64,000 nucleotides of DNA, taken from NCBI GenBank assembly GCA_922989275.2, contig OV277858.1, positions 103,526,794-103,590,793 of the forward strand. The letters run 5' to 3'. Positions 1 through 12,000 of this stretch are shown here, piece after piece. The stretch is from Gari tellinella. Its lineage: Eukaryota > Mollusca > Bivalvia > Cardiida > Psammobiidae. The notes beneath the pieces are model-generated. The model had not been told where the DNA came from, did no database searches, and saw only the letters and a program-made list of their open reading frames with translations. Within the stretch, counting starts at the first letter, position 1, and each line of letters starts with the position of its first letter. The position numbers and the translations under genes were made by a program.

Positions 1-47
1 TCAGCGTGAGAACACATAGAGGCCACTGCTACATGAAGAGTATAAAG
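1..47 (+). CDS. FAM185A: FAM185A-like exon (3' end of an exon cut by window edge)
   Basis: Reading from base 3 gives SVRTHRGHCYMKSIK, followed directly by a GTGAGT donor at 48-53. It ends in phase 0, which matches the phase-0 start of the next exon at 6655. The join reads KSIK-SGSVEVKT, plausible for a DUF4097 strand repeat. The other two frames contain stops. Confidence 0.55.
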
Positions 48-3000
48 GTGAGTTGGACTATAGTCAGATATATATTACATAGTCACAATGTTCATACTCA
101 GATCTTAAGTAATACTTGTTTATTGTAACCCTTTACCCCATAATTAAACCTTTTATGCCTTTAATTTATGAAGAAAATATTTTCTCTTAATACACTCATG
201 CATGGATAGTTGGATACATAACATAAATATTTTTGATAATCTAGGAGCTTGAAGCAGGCTCAAAATAAAGCAGAATGACAATGTGCCTAAGAAAAAAGTA
301 CCTCTTTTTATAGGCATGAAAATTGAATAGATAACATAAGAAATATTTTCTATAACCTAGGAGCTTGTAGCTTGAAGCAAATTGAAAGTAAAGCAGACCT
401 GCTTTAAATTGTCACCTTCAATACTAGAAACAAAAATGAAACATGCTATGGGGTAATGGGGGTAATTTTCACAGTTTTGTTGAATTATTCTATATTTTAA
501 TTACACTTGGTATTTTCATTTGATTAATCCTTTTATTTGATATATTGATTTGGCTTTGAAGACAGATGAATGCTTAAAGTAAAACTGAAACTGATAAATT
601 TGATTATCAACAGTATTTGTGTTTGTGTATTGTTTAGGATGAATCACAGATTTCCTTGTGTTTGCACAAATGACTGTATAAGGGGAGTCTATTTCAAACC
701 AGAGGGCCATGAGAGTACTTAATGACATTTTGTGAAAATAGGGCAAAAAATATTGACACTAGTAGGAGCTTTCTACTTTGCTTTCAGCCTGCTTTAAGCA
801 TCCATCTGTCAGAATGTAGCTTGGTACAAGCAGCCATCTAGGATATCTGAAACAAGAATGCCAGGGGGAGGGGGTTCACCCGTTAATAGTAGTATAAAAC
901 TACAGCTTATAGGTTTCACATAGTCCAAACTCAATACTTCAAACTTGCTTAAATGGACCTTACCAGCATTTCATAAGTTGAATTTTGTTAAGTCCATCTA
1001 GCCGAACATACTCGTATTTCAAAGTTAAAATGTTTAAGTTAACTTTGAAAATGGGGAATGTTTGAACTAATGCAAGTTTGAGGTATGGAGTTTCGAATGT
1101 GTAATAAGCTGACATTGTAGTTATATAGTTTATGCATATTACTGATATTAGATACATATATCCTGATAGTATTATAATGGATATGTAAATATTCCTATAC
1201 ATGTGCTACTGGTATTCAAATTGCAAGTTACCCTCAAAATGCTAGACAAGGGTTTATTCAACCTTTGAAAACAGTGTAGACCCAGATTAGATGGTTCCTA
1301 CAGGAGCCCGCTGATCTGGGTCTGCATAGTTTGTTATTCTTTACAATATTTTGCAGTAAACCCCTTCGTTTCAATGTTAACTGGTCACTTACTAGCAAAC
1401 AGACGAGTCCATTAGAAAATACAGCAGTGTAAGGGTGCACTTTGGAAAATATGAGACTCAGTTAATTCTTTGCATGCTGGGTAATTTTGTCGTCTGCAAC
1501 AATAGTTGTCTTCTGCTATTGCTCTAAAAATAGAATTCTAAGAATAGAATTCAAGACTCCTTTCTAAAACAGGGTCAGAATGTCAAACAGTTTGGATCCT
1601 GATGAGATGCTGTGTTATGCTGCATCTCATGTGGATCGAAACTGTTTGCACAAATAATCCCGAGCCTGCTGCTAGCATGCAAAGAGTTCAAGGATGTAAT
1701 ATGATGATGAGGCTTAAATGATGAAGATATTAATATATTGAGAGTAACAAGCTGTTAGTGTCACTGTGCTACTAATTTTACCTCTTCATTATCATGCCTT
1801 TCTACACAGTTACTGGTAATAGAAAACAGTTGGGATCCAGACTGTTTAAGTTTAACAGACATTTTATTTTGGAGCCCGTAGCATCTACTGATGTATTATT
1901 GTGATTGACACAGTCCTGTCTGCCAGTGCATCCGATATTGAGTTAACTCCACAGCATTTTTCTACTTTCTAGTATTGTTGACCACTTAAAGCAGGTTGAA
2001 AGTTAAGCAGAATGCGGCTTAAGGCACATTTTGCTTTACTTTAAACCTGCTTTAAGCTAACATCTGCTAGAATAGAGAAACTAATTCTTATGATACACAT
2101 TTGATGACTGTATAAAATGGAAGTAGTTTCAGTGTAGGAATATCTCATAATCTGTAAATTAAATGCGTGGAAATGTGTATCTATTGAGTAATTGGTCAAC
2201 ACGATTTCACCTTTTAGCAACAACATAGCTCATTAGAATGTTTTAATACTTAAAGCTGATAGATAGATTTGTTGCCTTATGAACTATTTCCGATCCACCC
2301 ATGCACCCATTTTAGATTTCCTTTTGACCTTCACCTAATTTCGACTTTTAAAGAATTTTAAGTAACATTTGTGAAAGGAAATATAAATTCTGGCAAAGGT
2401 TGTGTTAAAACAATGTTTTCTTTTCAGATTATTTGATTGGTTTTATATTCGAACCTGTTCAGTGATCATTTGGAGCAGTTGTAATTGGAAAAGGCTAGGT
2501 CAGGTTGTTAATGTGTGAGTTAACCCACTACCCCATAGGCTAGCCTCTTTCTAGTTTGGTAGCCAGGTGACTTCTTAAAGCAGGTTGAAAGTAAAGCAGA
2601 ATGTGCCTTAAGGCACATTCTGCTTTACTTTCAACCTGCTTTAAGCTACAATCTTCTAGAAAATAGAAATTATTTCTTATGATATATATTCATAACTGTA
2701 TAAATTAGAACTATTTTCTTCAGTGGAGAAATAAATTAAAGGCGTTGAAAGGCGTGTTTATGGGGTAATGAGTTAATGGTATTTTTATGACAGTTATTTT
2801 CTCCACAGCTACTATAGTAATAGAAGTTCATTTAAACAACGTTTGTGTTTACTCCATAGCTCGGAGCAGACAACATAGATACACATTTTTAAGCATTCAA
2901 TTAATTCATCCATTGAAGAAAATACTTGAACAGTCGAACTTCAATATCTGGAACTCAATTAATTCGAACCAGGAACGTGTATTATTTAATCTATGTCTCT

Positions 3001-6000
3001 GTTCGAACTAACCGATTTGTCGACACATGAATTACATTATTTCATGCTCAGTTAAGTCAGACATACCCGTATTTCAAAGTTAAAACGTGGCTAACTTTTT
3101 AACTTTGAAATACAGGAATGTTTGACCTAACCGAGTTCAAAGATATCGAAGTTCAACAGTAACTGTAGTTTCATTTTATACAGTCATCATGAATACCGGT
3201 ATTTCCTATATCCTCTAGAAACTACAGTTTTCAATGGATTTTGATTATACTTGCACACAATGTAGATCCATATAGCTATAAGTTTCTAAAGGAATGCAGT
3301 TATTGTCAAAATCTTAATTATCTGCCCTTGATGTATTGAAAAAGCCATAATTGATAGTGTTTACACTCTAGCAACTACAGTTGAATGCATTTTGTCTTTG
3401 TGTCAAGAGTTATCTGCCTTTGATGTTCTTGAATACACAAGAATAATTTATATTCCAATATTGTTTACACTCTATAGTCTACAAATTTGAATTGATTTAG
3501 ATTCATATGGGTGTTGTTAGTTATACTCCTATTTGTCATAGGGAGGGAAAATTAAGACTTGGCTTACATAATTTTCAAACAGTTTGAATCCAGATCAGAC
3601 CCTGCATAACGTGGTGTCTGATCAGTTTGTCACTCATCATCATAATCATTTCTTCTGTCAGAATATGTAAATTTGAGAAAAAACAGTAGACAACGAATCC
3701 CAGCAGATGGTTTTGCAGTACTAAAAGTCACGGTTAGGCATAATTGTTTTAGGGAACAGCAGTAAGCATTGTGGTAAGGACGGAATAATTGTTCGGAGGG
3801 CTGTTGTATAGAGGAAGCACTGTACATGTACAAATGTATATACAAGAAATATACCAGCAAAGAATAGTGTGGCTTAACCCATTACCCCATAGCCTATTTC
3901 CAGTTTTGAAGATAGGTGACTATTTAAAGCAGGTTGAAAGTAAAGCAGAATGCGCCTTAGGGCGCATTCTGCTTTACTTTCAGTCTGCTTTAAGCTACCA
4001 TCTTCTAGAATATAGAAAATGTTTTTTATGACTCATATTAATATGATGGTATAAAGGGTATCTATTTTGTTCAGTGGAGGAATAAATTATAGTCGTAAAA
4101 AGACATATTTGTGGGGTAATGGGTTAATGTTCTATTGTTGAGGAAAGTGTTAACACTGACTAAGCAATAAGGGAAATGCTTTTAATGCTTACAGTGTTGG
4201 AAGCATGCTAACATGTGTATACATCAATTTGCAAACAGTGTAGACCCAGATCAGCCTCTGATCTGGGTCTGTACTGTTTGTCTAACTTGGAAGTGTCAGG
4301 GGACAAATCTGCTTAGTCTGAGTCACCGTGAACTAGTACTTATAAGAAAACAGAAGTCCTTTAACACATTACACCATAGCCTTAATATCTAGTTTAAAAA
4401 AAAGATGAGCATTTTAAGCAGGTTGAAAGTAAAGCAGAATATCCAGCATAAGAAATAGATCATATATTCTAAGTTCTAACAGATGGTAGCTTAAAGCAAA
4501 CTGAAAGTAAAGCAGAATGCGCCTTAGGCACATTCTGCTTTACTTTCAGCATGCTTTATGCTTTTATCTGCTAGAATATAGGAAATATTTCTTATGATAC
4601 ATTCAGGACTGTATAAAAGGGAACTATTTTTCTTCAGTGGAGGAATAAATTATAGGCGTAAAAAGGCATACTTATGGGGAAATGGGTTAAAGAAACCTCA
4701 GTATTGTAAGTGTTAAAGATTTAAGTTGTGTTGTGTCCTTGTATTGACTTACTCAGTTATTGTGTATATTTCTTATGAACCTTCAATTAGACAAATTGTG
4801 AACTTTGGTATAAATTGACCTAAATATTTCATTCAAACTACACTAGGTTGGGTAAAACGGGGTATCGAATTACAGTCTGTATATGAAGTGACCTTGCTTA
4901 CATATATATCTATCCTAAGAAGTAACCCGTTTCTCCATAATCAAATTGTTATGCCTTTAATTTCTTCCTCCACTGAAGAAAATAGTCATGAATATATTAT
5001 ATCTATCATATAAGAACTGTTTTCTATATTCCATCAGATGGGAGATTAAAGCAGACAAAATTTAAATCAGAATTCACCTTAAGGTGTATTCTGCTATACT
5101 CTCAACCTGCTTAACCCTTTCCCCAAACAATACAAGCGCCTTTTAGCGGATATAGTTTGTTCCTCCACTAAGGAAAATAGTTCCAATTTAATCAGTCAGG
5201 AATATGTGTTATGTGAAATATCTTCTATTTTCTAGCAGATAATAGCTTAAAGCAGACTGAAAGTAAAGCAGAATGCGCCTTAAGGTGCATTCTGCTTTAC
5301 TTTCAACCTGCTTTAAGTAGTCACCTATTTTCAAATCTAGAAACTGACTATGGGGTAAAGGGATAAGTATTAACCTATTTTCAAAAAATATTAGAAACAG
5401 GCTATGGGTACCCCATGCCAAGGCACATTCTGCTTGACATTCAACCTGCTTTAAGTCGGGTCACATGTGTTCAATACTAGAAACAGACTATGAGGTAAAG
5501 GGTTAAAGAAAGCCTACAGGGCTTGGGATAAGGGGAGTAATTCGAAAACTAAAGTCATCATATCTGCTTTACACCCTATGGTGTCACTACTCATAAGATT
5601 AATGTTCTCGTGGAGGTAATTCTAATGAGTAGTTACTCCATGGGCTTTGGTGCGGGTATGTCAGAGATTTCTTCAGTTTATTCTCGCTTTTCTGGAGCCT
5701 GGTGGTTCAAGGTTATAAAGCTTTTGAGTCAAGTCTGAGATTGTTCTCAAGCATTTGATTGCTCAGATTTGAGCTTTTGCTGAGCAAAAGCTCAAATCTG
5801 AGCAATCAAATGCTTAAGAAAAACCTCAGGCTCAACTCAAAAGCTTTATAACCTTAACCCGCCTGGACTAAAAGTGAACTGATGCTGACCAGGGCTGCAA
5901 GGCACGGAAAGAAGCATCAATATATCAGTAATTGTAGCTGCCAGTGGACATAAAACTTCTTAGTTACAACAACAACCAAATTGTACTACAGTCGAACTTC

Positions 6001-9000
6001 GATATCTCTTTAAGGAATAATTCGAATATTTATTGTATTCATGGAGGTATGAAAAAAAAACCTGGTCACACTGTATGAAACCGCGAAGTGGTTTCATACA
6101 AAAGTGTGACCAGGTTTTTTTTTCATACATGTACCTCCATGAATACAATAAATATTCCGGATTATTCCTTATAATTTAATATCACTACTGAGTTTAAGAA
6201 AGTAGTTAAATAGAGAATCTTACGCGAATATTCATTTTTAACACTTAAAACGTAGGTTGTACTGTTGTAGTCCCTCAGTTACCGTCGACGTCAATGACGT
6301 CATTTGGCGTCCTGCTTCATGCAGCGCTTGTGGAGAGCAGATGAACTAAGAGAAAGTAGTTCTGACAAGGCGTGGCCTGAATTTTATTTTTTTCATGGAG
6401 TTATGAAAAAAAAATTACAGCCAATCACAGCTAACCAAATGTACTGAAAACAAACAATATTAAATTGTAACTCGTTAAATCGAACATACCCGTATTTCAA
6501 AGTTAAAACCTGGCTTAGCCACGTTTTAACTTTGAAATAAGGGTATGTTTAACTTAACCAAGCATGAAATAATGCAGTTAGTGTATCGAAATATTGGATA
6601 GTTTGAGTTAAGCAAGTTCGAGATATCGAAATTCGACGGTATTTCTGTTCACAGAGTGGCAGTGTGGAGGTGAAGACTAAGGGAGGTGGGATCATCAGTC
6701 GCAGCGTACTCCAGGGTAACCTACAGCTAACCACACTTGGAAAGTGGGTAAGAACATCCATCATGATTTAACACATTCATTTACCTGTGCATAGTACATT
6801 TGTCCTATGCAAACAGCCTAGACCCTGATCAGAGTTTAGGAGCCCCTCTGATCATGGTCTGCATTGTTTGTCATTTTGCAATATATTGTTAAAATCAACC
6901 CTAAATAATTATATACATTGGAGCCCCTCCAAACTGGAACCCATAGATACCAGAATTTCTTCTGAACTGGACATAAACGTTAGTCTCGTTTCCAAACCTT
7001 CTTTATTTTATTTAATAAAAACCCTAGTATATGGGTATTTGTAGAGAAAACTCCTACAGGAGATTTCTGGTTAATGTTTGTCTTGCTTTAACAATTTCAA
7101 CCCTAGCCGCGACGGGTATACTTGTCATTTACAAACTGTGTACCTGTGAGGATTACACTAAAGTCTTGTACTATGCAAACAGTGTAGACCCTGATCCCAG
7201 GGCTCCTTAAGGAGCCCTCTGATCAGGGTCTACACTGTTTGTCATTTTGAAATATACTGTTAAAATCAACCATGAATAGTCAAAAATGGACTAGACTAAT
7301 TTTGAAATTGCAATTGTCCACTAAAAATTTCAGGGATGAATGAGGTAAGTACAAAATATATATGTTACCTGTTTCATCACAGCTTTAATTGGTAGTTTAA
7401 ACTTTATTGTACAGTAAAACCTCTCTATTACGGCCACTAAAAAGAAGGATAATTGACTGCATGAAGTCAGGTGACAGCTTAAAGACAGGTGACAGTAAAA
7501 CAGAAAGGAGCTTTCTGTTTAACTGTCACCTTGCTTTAAGCAGTCACCTGTCTTAAAAACCTAATAATTAACACAATTAAGTGGCCGTAATAGAGAGGTT
7601 TTACTGTAATTTGACCCTAAGACTTACAAATTTAAAATTATGACTCTTGTTGTCCTGTAGGGTATATCAGCCGGGCGTCTACAGGGCCAGTCCGTGAAGT
7701 GTGAGACCAATGCTGGTGATATCAGTGTCAAGGCCATCTATGCACAGCAGTCGACCTTCACCTCCCGGTCTGGCAACGTACACTTGGGCAGTTGCCATGG
7801 TGATGCTGAGGTCAAAGTTGAGAATGGCAATTTGGTTGTAGGTATGTTGTTAACCAATTTCTCTTAAGTCTGTTTCTAGCTTTTAATGGGAGACCAAGAT
7901 TATGTGTGTTGTTCATACAGTTAAAAAAACGTTATTCTTTCCCTATAAACGTGTTTACGAGAAAACTATTATTTCCTTTGCAAACAGTTTTGAGCCAGAT
8001 CAGGCACCGGGTAACCCGGCGTCTGATCAGGCTTCAAACTGTTTGTCACTCAGATTAACATAAAATGTCAGAATTGTCGAAACATTGTCATTTTTTACGT
8101 TCAATTGCAATGCGTTTGCAATTTGTTTGCGTTTAAATGGGAAAGAATAACCTTTTCTTTACTGTAGGTTATCAAATTAAAACCATTTTAGAGCTGAGTA
8201 TGACTTGGCTGACGTTTTCAAACAGTTCAAACCCAGAACAGATTTCATTTGATGTGGCGTCTTATCTCATATCTGAGTTCAAACTGTTTGTCACTCTTCT
8301 TTTGTTCTCTCAAAATGTCTGATTTGTAACTTTGAGAAAAAACAGAAAACACTGTTTTAAAGCAGATAATATTGCAGTAGTGAAAAAATTTGACATTTGT
8401 ATGAAGGGAGCTTTGTATATGTAAGATTCAGAGCTCCAGATTAGGGGTGTATTTCAGAAATTAAAATATTAATTCCTGCATTAAACCCTATGTTATCACT
8501 ACTTATTAAAATCGTCTCTTCGAGACGATTCTAATAAGTAGTAACACCATAGGATTTGGTGCTGAAATGGGTGAGAAAATGTTGGATTTGTTCAGTTTAC
8601 TGCCTCTTATCTAGAGCCCTGAGATTTTGTTTGTTTTATTTTCAGATACAATGGATGGGGACCTAACAGGGGAGGTAACTACAGGTGATACCAACGTCTA
8701 CATTGCTAGAGAGGGAGATGTAAACATCAAAGCTGATAAAGGTAATGGTGTCTGGTCTCAACGCCCCATCGCATCAACGCCCCACTACATCAACGTACCA
8801 TTTGTGGATCCAACGTGCCATTTTTTTTAAAATTATATATATCACTCGTATTTGACAATTATTAATTGATGCAAAAGTGAAATAGTGATTTAAATGAGTA
8901 ACTGGGATTAAATGAAATATTTTTTGCTTACATACTGTGTACATACGATGTTCCTATGTGAGTATTATCCTCCGTTAGTCGGGGTTGTTTTATCCACTTA

Positions 9001-12000
9001 TAGCATCGAATTAATCTTCGTATTTCGTAGAAGATAAGTTTCCTTTCGCTAATGCCACGCCCAAGTAGCTACCATTTTTCACTTTGTATATGTTTCATGT
9101 CTACGATTACACTCTTTGAAATGTCGGCATACATGAAAGGGAAAAGTTGCAGACGAGAGGCGTAACACATACACGTGTCAAGTGAAATATGCCACTGGCT
9201 GTGTATTCGGCACGCGCTGATAATCGCATAGCATGTTTTTCGCGAGGGTGTGAACATCGGCACGCTTTGATAAATTGTTCAAATGTTTGCGACTTTCTTA
9301 ACTTTTCTTAACGTTTTTAAATGTCTGATTGATTCACACAGAAACCAACTTCCAACTTGTTTCATTTATTTAGCAAAAGTTCAATTCCAATTCGAAATTG
9401 CCATTATAAAAAAAAAGATATTGATATCATAATAGATCATAATTAGACAGCAAATTATTGGTTTATATATGACACTTGAATGAAATTAACGATTTACCTT
9501 ATAATTATACTCCCATGAAAAGTGTTTTGTTTACGCCAAGTTTATTTTTTATCTTCAGCATTTTTCGTAAAATTCCAGAAAATCATTCACAGATCACTGC
9601 GTGTTAACTCATTACATACACACGAACATCGTAACTCGAAGATTTAGAAAACGTTATCCATTTGTTAATTTCACATCTGGACCCTAATAGGAAAGTTTCA
9701 TGCTCCCAAACGGTGTATTTCGATTGGATAATTATTAGTAAAATCCGCTGTCAATCACTTTTAGAAAACAACAAACTCTACTTGTGAGTTGAATATGTTG
9801 AGCGGGGAAGCGAAGTCGGCTAACTTTGAAGATTTGATCAAAGAGTTTTTAACGTGTTCATGCTGAATTGTCGTCTTTTTTAAACATATTGTCTGATAAG
9901 CTGAAAACTAGTTTTCATGCATTTGAAAAAGAAGAAAAGTTGAAATGAGTGACAAATAGTTTGGATCCAGGCCCCAAGGTTATAAAACTTAAAACGAACT
10001 CTATGCTCAAAACTCAGTTTTGATCTCATGCTCTAGTTTTTACATAACATACATTAACTTATTTCTGTTTCCTCATTTGGATAGATCTTTACCGTAGAAT
10101 TATGTATGCAAATACTCGTTGTATATAAAATGTTTGCCGGAGAATTATGAGTTGAGAAAAGTTCTGAGTTTTGAGCACAGAGTTCGTTTTAAGTTTTATA
10201 ACCTCGGGGCTGCAACTGTATAAGTATCTAGGGATTTGAGTAAGTGGTATTGATGCTGGAGGAAACGGTAAAGTATACTTAACGGACGGTCACACGGACA
10301 GGACAACGCTATACGCATTCGCATCTATAGATACTGGGGGCATCAAATAGTGCAGATTCTGATCAAAGAACTCGTGAAGGATTCATCTGAGCAGTGTCTA
10401 CACTGTTAACTTAACAAAATAGAAAAGGCTAAATGGTCGGGGTACAGCGGTAGTTTAGTAGGCCAGGTTTGCATGGGTGCATAACTATTATAATTTTTTT
10501 ATATAACATTTAAACAGTGTGTTCTGATAATTTGACTGGTGATTCTTCTCATCAGGTGGTCCCTTTTTAAAAACAAAAAAAAATCGCCCTCTGCGCGGCA
10601 ACATCAAAGACTTTGAAGTGGAGCCGGCTGCCGAAAATAAAGTCTGCAGAAACAGATGAAACAGTACATGTCGTCAGAAGGCGGTTAACCTGTAAGAAGC
10701 TGTGTCGTTATAACTTCAAAAGACCTGGTCCTGTCAATCACCCGTCCCTTACGTGTTTGTGTGTATGAGTCGAATCAGTTTTGTTACAGATATTGACTGG
10801 ACTATTGATTTGTTAGGTAATTATAGTGGAGAACATATTATTCTTTCCAAATAAACGCATTTTTGCTAAAACGTATTATTGAAATTGCAAACATTTTGGA
10901 GAGTAACCCGGCGTCTGATCAGGCTCCTTAATGTTTGCAACTCAGATTAAAATAAATACTCAGAATTGACCACTAGTTGTCATTTCCTACATTTTATTGC
11001 AATTGCATTTCGTTTGCGTTTAAACGTGAAAGAATAACGTCTTCTTCACTGTATGTGTAAGTTTTTACTGATGTATTACGATTTCTTTTAAATTACATGT
11101 GTTTTCGAACCTGCGACTAATTTCAGTCAAGTTTCAAAAAGATGCCTTTGTGGACTGTTAAAATCGGTGTCAATATAAAAGTACCAAGTTAAATTTCATA
11201 AATGAGATTTTTCGAATTTAACGGCAGATTGAGAATTCAGTTTTAAGTGTAGCCGCATTTAATCCAATAAAAGAATCATTTTGAAGGGTATTTTTGTTTT
11301 AACACCAATTTGTAGGTCTTTTACCCCTTTCCCAAATGAGCCTTTTAACGCCTCTGCAAACAGAGCAGACATAGGTCAGGGCCTACTATACCTGTCTATA
11401 GAGTTATCATAGATCAGAGTTGTCACAACTGTTTAGCAAAAACGATTGTTAATTATAACCGAGTGGAAATTTAGTTAATTATTCATAGTGGGTGGAGTCT
11501 GGAAAGAATATTCACAAGGGAACGAGCTAATATTATGTACATATTAAATGATGATTTCGGCTTTTGTTTTCGTATGTCCGGGAATCTCGGCACTTTTATA
11601 TGGTCGTCAATGTTCGACCATAGTTCATACTATAAATTTTAATTGATATAATAAGTTTCAAGACTATATCTTAAACCTATTTCAAATGTTGTATCAGGGC
11701 TGCCATTTCTCCGGATTTTTCCTAAATCTTCGGATTTTTTTCTAGTACATGGTAGCTTATAGCAGACTGAAAGTCAAGCAGAATGCGCCTGAAGGCGCAT
11801 TTTGCTTTACTTCTAGTCTGCTTTAAGTAGTCACGTGTCAACAAAACGAGAAACAGGCGATGGGGTGAAGACACGGTTCGTAAAATCGCACTTGAAAAAT
11901 GCAAATTTGGAAATCTTAGGATTTTTCATGTCAACTTATGGCAGCCCTGTTGTATTCGGTATCGGAGTGTCGAAAAAAGTCCAAAAATAGAATTAATGCA

